This document shows positions 17,178-26,378 of a DNA stretch of 64,000 nucleotides, one piece after another. The notes beneath the pieces are model-generated. The model searched no databases. It saw nothing but the letters and a program-made list of their open reading frames with translations, and was not told where the DNA came from. The stretch lies in NCBI GenBank assembly GCA_035533015.1, contig DATLUQ010000047.1:1-64000 (forward strand), written 5' to 3'. The position numbers were made by a program, and so were the translations under genes. The number at the start of each line of letters is the position of its first letter. The first letter of the stretch is position 1. This stretch comes from Gemmatimonadaceae bacterium. Lineage in GTDB: Bacteria; Gemmatimonadota; Gemmatimonadetes; Gemmatimonadales; Gemmatimonadaceae.

Positions 17178-17546
17178 ATGCGTTCTCGAGTCTTCCGCGC
17201 CGCCGCGCTCACCGTTGCCCTCGTCTTCACGCAGATCGCCGTGGTGTCGGGCTCCGGAATGTGCGTGTGCGGGAACGTGGACATGGGGCCGATGCCCGGG
17301 ATGCCGACCACGGCGTCGCATCAGCACGCGCCGATTCCATCCGGAACGCATCACCAGGCGCCCTGCTCGCACCCGATGTCGCAGAGCGAGTGCGCGAGCA
17401 TGACGGCCTGCGGCGTTCCCGTCATGGCGGTGCGCGTGGCGGCCACGCCCGTCGAGTCCACACCGACTGTTACGAAGTCGGTGATGATCGCCGCAGCCCC
17501 GGGCACGGTGACCCGCGCACCAGAACCTCCCCCTCCGCGGGCCTAG
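17178..17546 (+). CDS. exported Cys/Met/His-rich small protein
   Basis: 122 residues from ATG at 17178. Signal peptide (FRAAALTVALVFTQIAVVSG) precedes a mature part with a CVCG pair, MPGMP repeats, HQH and THHQAPCSHPM, i.e. many soft-metal ligands. A longer frame from 17025 adds an Arg-rich leader and is unlikely. Located just before the CusCBA genes where CusF-like carriers often sit; it is not CusF by sequence. Probable periplasmic copper-binding protein, by inference. Confidence 0.65.
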   Translation: MRSRVFRAAALTVALVFTQIAVVSGSGMCVCGNVDMGPMPGMPTTASHQHAPIPSGTHHQAPCSHPMSQSECASMTACGVPVMAVRVAATPVESTPTVTKSVMIAAAPGTVTRAPEPPPPRA

Positions 17547-17644
17547 TCCTCTCTATCTGACAGGCACCGCCGCAGCGCATTCCGCGCCTGCGGCCCACGG
17601 AAACGCGCCACGATCAAGCCGTCGGGCGCTACGGGGAGAACACC

Positions 17645-19003
17645 ATGCACGCAATCACGCGGCGCATCGCGCGCCGCGTCCGCACCGCCCTCGGGGCATG
17701 CGGACTGATCGGGGGCGCATCCGCCGCGCTCGTCGCCGGCGCGGCACGCGCGGCCGCGGCGCAGGCCAGCGATACGACGCCCACGCTGCGATTGGGCGAC
17801 GCCTATGGCGAACTCGCGAGCCGCAACCCGCGCGTCGCCGCCGCCAAGGCGCTGGCCGCCGCGACCAACGCCACCGTGCGTTCGGCGTCGCTCCCGCCCG
17901 ACCCCCAGGTCCAACTCGGATTCATGAACTACGCCCTGCCCGACCTGCGTCCGATGGCGCCGCTCGGCATGATGCAGCTCCAGATCATGCAGATGATCCC
18001 GCTGCCCGGGAAACTCGGGTTGGCGGGCGGCGCTGCCCGCGCCCGAAGCGACGCGGCGCACGACCGTGCGGACGGCACGTATTGGACGGCGCGCGTCGGA
18101 CTCGCCGACGCGTTCTACGAACTCTACCGCCTCGACGCCCAGCTCGGCGTGGCGCGGCGCACGATCGCCCTGCTCGGCGACATCGAGCAGACCGCGCAGG
18201 CGATGTACAGGGTGGGCCAGGCCAGCCAGCCCGACGTGCTGCGGGCGCAGGTGGAGATCGCGCGCATGACCGAGGACACGCTGCGGATGGTCGCCATGCG
18301 CAGCGGCGCGGCGGCACGGTTCAACGCCCAACTCGACCGCACGGCCGACAGCACGCGCGGCACGCCGGTGCTGCCGGCCTTCCCCGATACGGCGCCGTCG
18401 CTGGACTCGCTCCTCGCCCTCGCCACGCGCGATCGCCCGGTGGTGCAAGCAGGGAGGGCCGACGTCACGGCCGCCGAGCGCCAACGCGACCTCGCGGCGC
18501 GCGACATGTGGCCGAACATCGCCGTCGGCGTCCAACTCGGACGGCGGCCCGGCGGCGTGGGCAACCTGATGGGGAGTCTCATGGTCGGCGCGTCGATCCC
18601 GGTGTTCATGAATGCGCGGCAGGGCGGCGCGCGGGATGCGGCGGCCGCGATAGCGGAGATGAGCCGCGCCGACCTCCGGGCCACCGAAGCCGAGACGCGC
18701 GCGTCGGTGTTCACGGCGTACGCCGATCTTCTGCGCGCCCGCCGGCTCACCGCGCTCTACCGCAACACCGTGCTTCCCCAGGCCGAAGCGACCGCCGCCT
18801 CGGCGCTCGCCAGCTATCGCGTGGGACACGTGGACTTCATGACGGTGCTCGACGATCGCATGACGGTGAACACGTACGAACAGGACCTGCACCAGCTCGA
18901 GTCCGACGAGGGCAACGCGTGGGCCCAGCTCGAAGCCCTCGTTGCTCGCAATCTGATCAACGCCAATTCCAGGGCCGCGCACGCGTCCGGAGGTTCACAA
19001 TGA
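17645..19003 (+). CDS. cusC: CusC-like outer-membrane efflux protein (TolC family)
   Basis: 452 residues, typical TolC-family length. An Ala-rich signal region (residues about 15-40) precedes two repeats of long helices and barrel strands: LRLGDAYGELASRNPRVAAA begins repeat one and DTAPSLDSLLALATRDRPVV begins repeat two; PGKLGLAGGAARA and IPVFMNARQGGAR are typical hairpin-adjacent elements. Forms the outer channel of a tripartite efflux pump. The stop overlaps the start of the adaptor gene as ATGA. Confidence 0.9.
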   Translation: MHAITRRIARRVRTALGACGLIGGASAALVAGAARAAAAQASDTTPTLRLGDAYGELASRNPRVAAAKALAAATNATVRSASLPPDPQVQLGFMNYALPDLRPMAPLGMMQLQIMQMIPLPGKLGLAGGAARARSDAAHDRADGTYWTARVGLADAFYELYRLDAQLGVARRTIALLGDIEQTAQAMYRVGQASQPDVLRAQVEIARMTEDTLRMVAMRSGAAARFNAQLDRTADSTRGTPVLPAFPDTAPSLDSLLALATRDRPVVQAGRADVTAAERQRDLAARDMWPNIAVGVQLGRRPGGVGNLMGSLMVGASIPVFMNARQGGARDAAAAIAEMSRADLRATEAETRASVFTAYADLLRARRLTALYRNTVLPQAEATAASALASYRVGHVDFMTVLDDRMTVNTYEQDLHQLESDEGNAWAQLEALVARNLINANSRAAHASGGSQ

Positions 19004-20364
19004 GCGAAGTTCTCCAGCCCCACGGACCGCGTCGCGGAACGATCCTCCGCTGGGGCGGCAGTCTCGTCGTCGTCGTGGCCGCGGCCGCCGCCGCGTACGT
19101 CCTCGGCCGGAAGCCGGAGACCCAGGCCGCCCCGCTGGCGATGGCCTCTGATTCCACCGGCGTCGCCGGTCGCCAGACCGTCATGCTCTCGCCCGCCGAG
19201 GCCCACCGTATTGGCGTGACCTACGCGCCGGTGACCATGGGCCCGGTCGTTCATGAGGTGCGGACCGTCGGCCAGGTGTCGTACAACGAGGAAACCGTCA
19301 CCACCATCGCGCCCAAGCTGGACGGGTGGGTGGACTCCCTGGTCGTGAACTACACCGGTCAGACGGTGACGCGCGGGGAGCCCCTGCTCACCATCTACGC
19401 GCCGATGGCGGTGGCCGCCGAGGAGGAACTCGTGCTCGCCCGACACCTGCGCGACCGGGTGGCGCAGGGTACGGCCGACGCCAGGAGCGGCGCCGACGAC
19501 CTGCTGGCAGGCGCGCGGCGCCGGCTGGCGTATTGGGACATTCCGGCGTCCGACATCGCGCAAATCGAATCCACGGGGGTCGTGCGCAAGACGCTCACGC
19601 TGCGCTCGCCGGCCACCGGTGTCGTCGTGCAGAAATCGGTGGTGGCCGGCCAGCGCATCATGGCCGGTCAGGCCCTGTACCAGATCGTGGACCTGCGCAC
19701 GGTCTGGGTGCAGGGCGAGGTGTTCGAGCGCGATCTTCCCGCCGTGCAACTCGGGCAGCGTGTAAACGCGACGTTCGAAGCGCTGCCGGGCACGGTGCGC
19801 ACGGGGCGCATCACCTTCATCGACCCCGTGATCAATCCCGACACGCGGACCGCGCGTGTGCGCATCGCGCTGGCCAATGCCGACCTCGCGCTCAAGCCGG
19901 GGATGTATGCCACGCTCACCGCGGATGCGCACGAGGATCCGCATGCGCTCAGCGTGCCGCGCAACGCCGTGCTCTCTACCGGCGAGCGCAACGTGGTATT
20001 CGTGAAACGGCCCGACGGCATGCTGGAGCCGCGCGAGATCACGGTCGGGATGGCCGGCGACGAGCGCATCACCGTGCTCCACGGCCTCGCGATGGGCGAC
20101 ACCGTCGTGGCCTCCGCCACCTTCCTCGTGGACGCCGAGTCGAACCTCGCCGAGGCCATGGGTGGCATGGGCGGGATGCCGGGCATGGACATGTCGCCGC
20201 CGGGCAAACAGTCCGCCCCACCGCGCAAGTCCGATACCACAAAGGCAATGCCGGGCATGCCCGGGATGAAGATGCCCGCGCCCGTCAAGCACGACACGAT
20301 GCCGGACATGCCAGGCATGCCCGGCATGAAATCCCCCAAGCCCGCCGCCGGCGGGCGCCGTTAG
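19000..20364 (+). CDS. cusB: CusB-like periplasmic adaptor with Met-rich C-terminal tail
   Basis: 454 residues from ATG at 19000 with GGAGG at 18989. An N-terminal anchor (SLVVVVAAAAAAYVLG) is followed by the membrane-fusion-protein pattern: KLDGWVDSLVVNYTGQ and RSPATGVVVQKSVVAG lipoyl halves around a helical hairpin, then barrel strands (VNATFEALPGTVRTGRITFI). The last 65 residues are low complexity with GMGGMPGMDM and repeated MPGMPGMK units, an unusual soft-metal tail that may take over the role of CusF. Links the CusA pump to the CusC channel. Confidence 0.92.
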   Translation: MSEVLQPHGPRRGTILRWGGSLVVVVAAAAAAYVLGRKPETQAAPLAMASDSTGVAGRQTVMLSPAEAHRIGVTYAPVTMGPVVHEVRTVGQVSYNEETVTTIAPKLDGWVDSLVVNYTGQTVTRGEPLLTIYAPMAVAAEEELVLARHLRDRVAQGTADARSGADDLLAGARRRLAYWDIPASDIAQIESTGVVRKTLTLRSPATGVVVQKSVVAGQRIMAGQALYQIVDLRTVWVQGEVFERDLPAVQLGQRVNATFEALPGTVRTGRITFIDPVINPDTRTARVRIALANADLALKPGMYATLTADAHEDPHALSVPRNAVLSTGERNVVFVKRPDGMLEPREITVGMAGDERITVLHGLAMGDTVVASATFLVDAESNLAEAMGGMGGMPGMDMSPPGKQSAPPRKSDTTKAMPGMPGMKMPAPVKHDTMPDMPGMPGMKSPKPAAGGRR

Positions 20365-20373
20365 GAGCCGACC

Positions 20374-23300
20374 ATGTTGAATCGTGTGATCAGCTGGTCG
20401 GTGCGCAATCCGCTGCTCGTACTGCTGGGCACGGCGGCGGCGGTGGCGATCGGCATCTGGGCCGTGGAGCGCACGCCGCTCGACGCCCTGCCCGACCTCA
20501 GCGACGTACAGGTCATCGTGCAGGCCGACTATGAAGGCCAGGCGCCGCGGATCGTCGAGGACCAGGTCACCTATCCGGTGGCCGCGGAGATGCTCAAGGT
20601 GCCGGGCGCCAAGACCGTGCGCGGGTACTCGTTCTTTGGCGTGTCGTTCGTGTACGTGATTTTCGAGGACGGCACCGATCTGTACTGGGCGCGCTCGCGC
20701 GTGCTCGAATACCTGAGCGGGATCAAGGCCAAGCTGCCGGCCACCGTCACCCCCGTGCTGGGGCCCGACGCCACGGGGCTCGGCTGGGTCTATCAGTACG
20801 CGCTCGAGGACACGAGCGGCCGGATGTCCATTGCCGACCTGCGGAGCCTGCAGGACTGGAACATTCGCTACGCGCTCACCGGCGTGCCCGGCGTGTCGGA
20901 AGTCGCGTCGGTGGGTGGCTTCGAGAAGCAGTATCAGGTTGACGTGGATCCCACCAAGCTGCTCGCCTACGGCATTCCGATCACGCGCGTGATGAGCGCC
21001 ATTCGCAACGCCAACAGCGACGTGGGCGCGATGGTGATGGAGCTCTCCGAGCGCGAGAACATGGTGCGCGGCCTGGGCTATCTGAAGTCGGTGGCCGACA
21101 TCGAGAACGTGGACGTGGGCGCCACGGCAAGCGGCACCCCGATCACCGTGCGCGACGTGGCCAACGTGACCGTGGGCCCCGCGGTGCGGCGCGGCATCGC
21201 CGACCTGGACGGCCGCGGCGACGCGGTGGGCGGCATCGTGATCATGCGCTTCGGGCAGAACGCGCTGACCACCATTCACGCGGTGAAGCAGCGGCTGGCC
21301 GAGGTGGCCAAGTCGCTGCCGCACGGCGTGGTGGTGATACCCGTGTACGACCGCAGCACGCTCATCGAGCGGGCCATCGAGACGCTGCGCGGCAAGCTGT
21401 TCGAGGAGTCGATCATCGTCGCGCTGGTGTGCCTGATCTTCCTGCTCCATGCGCAGTCCGCGCTGGTGGCCATTCTGACGCTGCCCGTGGGGATCCTGCT
21501 CGGCTTCATCGCCATGCGGCTCGCCGGTGTGGGCGCCGACATCATGAGTCTGGGCGGCATCGCGATCGCGATCGGGGCGATGATCGACGCGGCGATCGTG
21601 ATGATCGAGAACATGCACAAGCATCTGGAGCGGGCCGCGGGGCCGGGCGACGGCGGCGCCGATGCCCGCGTATTCGACACGCGAACGCTCACCGCGGCGC
21701 AGCGCTGGCAAGTGGCGCTTGACGCCGCCCGCGAGGTCGGCCCGTCGCTTTTCTTCTCGCTGCTCGTGATCACGGTCTCGTTTCTTCCCGTGTTCACCCT
21801 CCAGGGGCAGGAAGGGCGGCTGTTCCGGCCGCTCGCGTTCACCAAGACCTTCGCGATGGCGTCCGCGAGTCTGCTGTCCGTCACGCTCGTGCCGGTCACC
21901 ATGGGCTTGTTCATTCGCGGGCGCATCTACCGCGAGCGTGCCAACCCGATCAACCGGTGGCTGATTCGCCTCTATCGCCCGATCATCGACGGTGTGCTCC
22001 GCCACCGGCTGGCCGTGGTCACGGCGGCGCTGGCCATTCTCGCGCTCAGCTGGGTGCCCTGGGCGCGCATGGGCGGCGAGTTCATGCCGCCGCTCTACGA
22101 GGGATCGCTGCTGTACATGCCCACCACCATGCCCGGCATCAGCGTGGCGCGGGCACGCGAGATCCTCCAGGTCGAAGACTCGATCCTCAAGAGCTTCCCG
22201 GAGGTGGAACACGTATTCGGCAAGACCGGGCGCGCCAACACGGCCACCGACCCCGCCGGGCTCGACATGACCGAGACCACGATCATGCTCAAGCCGGAAT
22301 CCGCATGGCCGGCGGGGATGACGCACGACAAGCTCGTGGCCGACATGGATTCGGCCGTGCGGACCCCGGGCATCATCAATGCGTGGACCATGCCCATCAA
22401 GGGACGGATGGACATGCTGGCTACGGGGATCCGCACGCCAGTGGGGGTGAAGATCTTCGGCCCCGATCTCGACACGCTGCAACGGATCGGCCAGGACGTG
22501 GAGCGGGCCGCGCGGATGGTGGCGGGCACGCGCAGCGCCTTCGCCGAGCGCGCGGTGTCGGGCTACTACGTGGACATCAGCATCGATCGGGAGCAGGCGG
22601 CCCGCCACGGACTCAACGTCGGCGACGTGCAGAGCGTGATCGCGGCGGCGATCGGCGGCATGACTGTGACGCAGACCGTCGAGGGGCGCGAGCGCTATGC
22701 CGTGCGCGTACGGTACCCGGAGGAATTGCGGGACACGCCCGAGCGGCTGGCCGAGGTGCTCGTGCCCATGGCCCATCAGGCCAGCCGGCCACCGGGGATG
22801 ACTGCGGCGTCGATGGCCATGCCCTCCGCCACGGCCAGCGAGGGTCCGCTGCCGACCATGGCGGGTCGTGTCGGGCAGGTGCCGCTGGGCGAGGTCGCCA
22901 CGATTCGGCAGGAGACCGGACCGATGGTGGTCCGCACCGAGAACGCGACGCCCACCGCCTGGGTGTACATCGACGTCGCCGGACGCGACATCGGGAGCTA
23001 CGTCGCCGATGCCCAGCGTACGGTGGAGCGCGAAGTGAAGCTCCCCACCGGCTACCGGATCGAGTGGAGCGGGGAGTACGAGTACATGCAGCGCGCGCGG
23101 GCCCGGATGACGATCGTGATCCCGGCCACGCTGGCCATCATCTTCCTGCTGTTGTTCCTCAACTTCCGGACGGTCGGCGATTCGCTGCTGGTGATGGCGT
23201 CGCTCCCGTTCGCGCTGGTGGGCGGGCTCTGGTTCGTCTGGGGGCTGGGCTACAACTGGTCGGTGGCGGTGGCCATCGGATTCATTGCACTGGCCGGTGT

Positions 23301-23718
23301 GGCCGCGGAGACCGGAGTGGTGATGCTCATCTACCTGAACCAAGCGTGGGAAGAGAAACTCGCGCACGGCGGCACACCGACGGTGCAGGCCCTGTACGCT
23401 GCGGTCATCGAGGGCGCGGTTGATCGCGTCCGGCCCAAGATGATGACCGTGGTGGCGATCATGGCCGGGTTGCTGCCGATTCTATGGGGCAACGGCACCG
23501 GCGCCAGCGTGATGAAGCGCATCGCCGCGCCGATGGTGGGCGGCATGGTGTCGAGCACCATCCTCACGCTGGTCGTCATCCCCGCCCTGTATTCATGGTG
23601 GAAGGAGTGGGAACTCCGGCGCGCGACCTCGGCGGCGCTGAGCCCCGCGCCCATGCCTGGACTTCCACTCGGCGCGCCCCTGGCGTCGAGCGTCATTCAC
23701 CCTGAGCGCGCCGAATGA
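20374..23718 (+). CDS. cusA: CusA/CzcA-family heavy-metal RND efflux pump
   Basis: 1114 residues, slightly longer than E. coli CusA. HME-RND signatures: LDALPDLSDVQVIVQ near the N-terminus, the large periplasmic loops, proton-relay helices (IAIAIGAMIDAAIVMIENMH) and the second transmembrane block (IGFIALAGVAAETGVVMLIY). A Pro/Met-rich insert about 800-830 (PPGMTAASMAMPSATA) lies in the second periplasmic loop. Expels Cu+/Ag+ or divalent metals from the periplasm using proton motive force. The start follows the adaptor by 10 bases with GGAG; the operon is cusC-cusB-cusA. Confidence 0.95.
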   Translation: MLNRVISWSVRNPLLVLLGTAAAVAIGIWAVERTPLDALPDLSDVQVIVQADYEGQAPRIVEDQVTYPVAAEMLKVPGAKTVRGYSFFGVSFVYVIFEDGTDLYWARSRVLEYLSGIKAKLPATVTPVLGPDATGLGWVYQYALEDTSGRMSIADLRSLQDWNIRYALTGVPGVSEVASVGGFEKQYQVDVDPTKLLAYGIPITRVMSAIRNANSDVGAMVMELSERENMVRGLGYLKSVADIENVDVGATASGTPITVRDVANVTVGPAVRRGIADLDGRGDAVGGIVIMRFGQNALTTIHAVKQRLAEVAKSLPHGVVVIPVYDRSTLIERAIETLRGKLFEESIIVALVCLIFLLHAQSALVAILTLPVGILLGFIAMRLAGVGADIMSLGGIAIAIGAMIDAAIVMIENMHKHLERAAGPGDGGADARVFDTRTLTAAQRWQVALDAAREVGPSLFFSLLVITVSFLPVFTLQGQEGRLFRPLAFTKTFAMASASLLSVTLVPVTMGLFIRGRIYRERANPINRWLIRLYRPIIDGVLRHRLAVVTAALAILALSWVPWARMGGEFMPPLYEGSLLYMPTTMPGISVARAREILQVEDSILKSFPEVEHVFGKTGRANTATDPAGLDMTETTIMLKPESAWPAGMTHDKLVADMDSAVRTPGIINAWTMPIKGRMDMLATGIRTPVGVKIFGPDLDTLQRIGQDVERAARMVAGTRSAFAERAVSGYYVDISIDREQAARHGLNVGDVQSVIAAAIGGMTVTQTVEGRERYAVRVRYPEELRDTPERLAEVLVPMAHQASRPPGMTAASMAMPSATASEGPLPTMAGRVGQVPLGEVATIRQETGPMVVRTENATPTAWVYIDVAGRDIGSYVADAQRTVEREVKLPTGYRIEWSGEYEYMQRARARMTIVIPATLAIIFLLLFLNFRTVGDSLLVMASLPFALVGGLWFVWGLGYNWSVAVAIGFIALAGVAAETGVVMLIYLNQAWEEKLAHGGTPTVQALYAAVIEGAVDRVRPKMMTVVAIMAGLLPILWGNGTGASVMKRIAAPMVGGMVSSTILTLVVIPALYSWWKEWELRRATSAALSPAPMPGLPLGAPLASSVIHPERAE

Positions 23719-23741
23719 GCGCGCCTGACGGAGGCTGGATC

Positions 23742-24313
23742 ATGAGTCATCATCGCAATCGGAACGGGAACGCTTCGCCGGCAGGTGCCGCCCCGTCTGC
23801 CTCGCCATCGGTGTCCATTTCGCGCCGCGCGTGGCTCACGCGGGCCGCTGGGATCGCCGGAGCCGGGGTCGTGTAGCCGGCATACTGGGCGACCGGCTGT
23901 GGGCGGCCCACAGTGTCGGCGCCACCGCGGGATCCGCCGCGGACGCCACGCTCGCCACCATATACGCGAACGAGAGTTGCGGCTGCTGCCATGGGTGGAT
24001 GGCGCACCTCAAGGACAACGGCTTCAAGGTGGATGTCCACTACGTGGCGGACGTGACCCCCTACAAGACGCAGTACGGCGTGCCGCAGGATCTGTGGTCG
24101 TGCCACACGGCGCGGATCGGCGGATACACCATCGAGGGGCACGTGCCGGCGGACGTGATCCGCAAGTTGCTCGCCGGGGCCGGTGCCATCGTCGGACTCG
24201 CCGTCCCCGGAATGCCCACGGGCTCGCCCGGCATGGAGGGGCCGAATCCGCAGCCGTACGAGGTGGTGGCGTTCACCGCGGCCGGGAAGACCTCGGTGTT
24301 CGCAAAACGGTAG
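23742..24313 (+). pseudogene. DUF411 metal-binding protein, disrupted by a frameshift
   Basis: ATG at 23742 with GGAGG upstream starts a Tat-like signal (SRRAWLTRAAGIAGAGVV) that ends at TAG 23874-23876. The mature DUF411 domain continues in another frame from RVAGILGDRLWAAHS: IYANESCGCCHGWMAHLK, then DLWSCHTARIGGYTIEGHVP and AVPGMPTGSPGMEG to a stop at 24313. Inserting one base or deleting two near 23873 restores a single protein of about 190 residues. The domain itself looks undamaged, so a recent mutation, programmed shift or assembly error are all possible. Family is periplasmic copper-binding (CopG-like). Confidence 0.8.
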
Positions 24314-24356
24314 CGCGGAAATGGCGCCGCGTTGCGCGTGCGGTGCGGCCCCTGAA

Positions 24357-24923
24357 TCAGTGATGACCGAGCGAATAGACGTACGCCGCGACGGCGCACA
24401 CCTGGGCGCCGGTCAACGTCGCGCCGCCCAGGGCCGGCATCGGCGCGGCGTGCTGCTTGGGCTTCGGGACTCCCGTGCGTACCAGCCCAACGATCGAGGC
24501 GTACGAGCCGTCGATATTGAGCCACTGCGGGTCGGTCAGGTTGGGCGCCAGGGCTGTGCCCTTGGCGTTCGGGCCGTGGCAGGCGAAACAGGTGCCCGAA
24601 CCACTGAAGACGGCGCGCCCGCGGTCGACCAGCGCCTGATCCACCGGGGGACAGTCGGGGGTCCCCGCCGCGTGGGTCGCCTTCGGCGTCGGCGCGGCGC
24701 TCGTATCGGCACGGGCGGCTCCCATCGTCATCGGCATGGATCCCGTCGCACCACCCATCATGCCACCGGACATGGCGCCTCCATATCCGGCTGGCGTCCT
24801 CCCTGCGGCCGCCGACGAGGTCGTCGCTGCGGTGGCCGACGTGGAGCTCCCCCCACCCGCGCCGGGTGTTGAGGGCGAACAACCGAAGATGAACGCTGTC
24901 AACAAGAGGGTCAGGACCTTCAT
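24357..24923 (-). CDS. c-type cytochrome lipoprotein with Met-rich linker
   Basis: 188 residues. Lipobox FIFGC (Cys15), then a Ser/Thr/Gly linker with Met patches (GGAMSGGMMGGATGSMPMTM), then a cytochrome c domain from about 100 with C112-F-A-C115-H116 and a likely axial Met in HAAPMPALGG. Surface-anchored electron carrier, divergent from the permease at 25154. Second cytochrome of the copper cluster; its Met-rich linker resembles the other exported proteins here. Confidence 0.85.
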   Translation of the reverse strand: MKVLTLLLTAFIFGCSPSTPGAGGGSSTSATAATTSSAAAGRTPAGYGGAMSGGMMGGATGSMPMTMGAARADTSAAPTPKATHAAGTPDCPPVDQALVDRGRAVFSGSGTCFACHGPNAKGTALAPNLTDPQWLNIDGSYASIVGLVRTGVPKPKQHAAPMPALGGATLTGAQVCAVAAYVYSLGHH

Positions 24924-25153
24924 GGGAACCTCATGCTCCGGTACGAATGGCCGAGGCTCCCGCTCGCAGGGCTCCTCGCACGTGATCTCACGCTGCGTCG
25001 GCTGGCCCGGCGTGTCAAGCGTCCCCCCTCGGCAAGCGTGGATCGGGAGGCTGGCCCGATCCCGTTCCGGCCGTATACTGCTGTCGTACGGCGAGCGCGA
25101 CGCGAGAGGATCTGGCAGCGCAGGGCCGAAACACTAGGTGCGGGGGCTGACTC

Positions 25154-26344
25154 ATGAGACTCATTGCCGCGGTCGCACACGCCCTCTGGACGTCGTTCGC
25201 GATGTTCTGGCAGATCCTGTGGCCGTTGATTCTTGGCTTCGGGATCTCCGCCGCCATCCAGGCCGTCGTGTCGAAGGAAGCGATCGTGCGGATGTTGGGC
25301 GACCACCGCCCGAAGACCCTCCTCCGCGCATGCGGGCTCGGCGCCGCCTCGTCGTCCTGCTCGTACGCCGCCGTGGCCATCGCCCGGTCGATCTTCCGGA
25401 AAGGTGCTGACTTCACCGCCGCGATGACGTTCCAGGTCGCCTCGACGAACCTCGTGCTCGAGTTGACGATCGTCATGATCGTCTTTCTGGGCTGGCAGTT
25501 CGCCTTGGCCGAGGTGGTGGGGGCCGCCGCGATGGTGACCATCCTCGCCGTGCTCTACCGGTGGTTCCTGAGCCCGCAGATGGTGGCCGAGGCGAGAACC
25601 CAGGCCGACCGCGGCATCGCCGGACGGATGGAAGGACACGCCGCAATGCACATGGCCGTCCCGACCGGCCGCGGCCTGCTAGGTCGCCTCTGGTCGCCGG
25701 GCGGCCGAACGGCCATCGCCCACTATTTCGTCATGGACTGGGCGTCCGTGTGGCTTGATGTGGCCGGCGGCCTCGTGATCGCCGGTGCCCTCGCCGCCTG
25801 GGTCCCGCGCACCTGGTGGGCGCAGATCTTTTTCGTGTCCCACCCGGTCCTGGCGAGATTCTGGGGGCCCGCCATCGGCCCCCTGATCGCGGTCCTCACC
25901 TTCGTGTGCTCGGTGGGCAACATTCCGCTCGCGGCGGTGCTCTGGAACGGCGGCATCAGCTTCGGCGGCGTGATCGCCTTCGTGTTCGCCGATCTGATCA
26001 TCCTGCCGATTCTCGATATCTACCGCCGGTACTACGGCCGGCGCGTGATGTGGTTCATCTTCGGCACTTTCTATGTCGCGATGGCGGGCGCCGCGCTGCT
26101 GGTGGAGTTTCTCTTTCAGGCGCTCGGGCTGATACCGGCTCCCGGCGGCGCGCACGCGGCCGCGATGCCGATCACGTTCAACTACACCACGGTGCTCAAC
26201 CTGGTGTTTCTTGTAATCGCCGCCGCGCTCATGCAGCGCTTCCTGACAACCGGTGGACCGGCCATGCTGCGGATGATGAAGGCGCCGCCGGGTGCCGCAC
26301 TGCACGAGCCTGCGCCGGAGCACGGCCACCACGGGGGGATGTGA
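25154..26344 (+). CDS. predicted permease (YraQ/ArsP-like, DUF318)
   Basis: 396 residues with about eight to nine membrane helices. Paired motifs typical of the permease family: ACGLGAASSSCSYAAVAIAR in the first half and LTFVCSVGNIPLAAVLWNGG in the second, with FADLIILPILDIYRRYYG after. A loop of about 60 residues carries HAAMHMA, and the C-terminus is EHGHHGGM, both possible metal contacts. Relatives export organoarsenicals or have unknown substrates; here the copper neighbours suggest a metal or metal-complex substrate. Confidence 0.82.
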   Translation: MRLIAAVAHALWTSFAMFWQILWPLILGFGISAAIQAVVSKEAIVRMLGDHRPKTLLRACGLGAASSSCSYAAVAIARSIFRKGADFTAAMTFQVASTNLVLELTIVMIVFLGWQFALAEVVGAAAMVTILAVLYRWFLSPQMVAEARTQADRGIAGRMEGHAAMHMAVPTGRGLLGRLWSPGGRTAIAHYFVMDWASVWLDVAGGLVIAGALAAWVPRTWWAQIFFVSHPVLARFWGPAIGPLIAVLTFVCSVGNIPLAAVLWNGGISFGGVIAFVFADLIILPILDIYRRYYGRRVMWFIFGTFYVAMAGAALLVEFLFQALGLIPAPGGAHAAAMPITFNYTTVLNLVFLVIAAALMQRFLTTGGPAMLRMMKAPPGAALHEPAPEHGHHGGM

Positions 26345-26378
26345 ACCCCGTTCGCGATTTCACGACCACGAGAAGCCC

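Noticed and set aside
17698-18999. N-terminal extension of the CusB frame across the cusC gene
   Set aside because: Out-of-frame shadow of cusC; the real start at 19000 has GGAGG and a membrane anchor.
18814-23367. 1517-codon open frame antisense to cusC/cusB/cusA
   Set aside because: His/Arg/Gly-rich shadow created by high third-position GC of the plus-strand genes.
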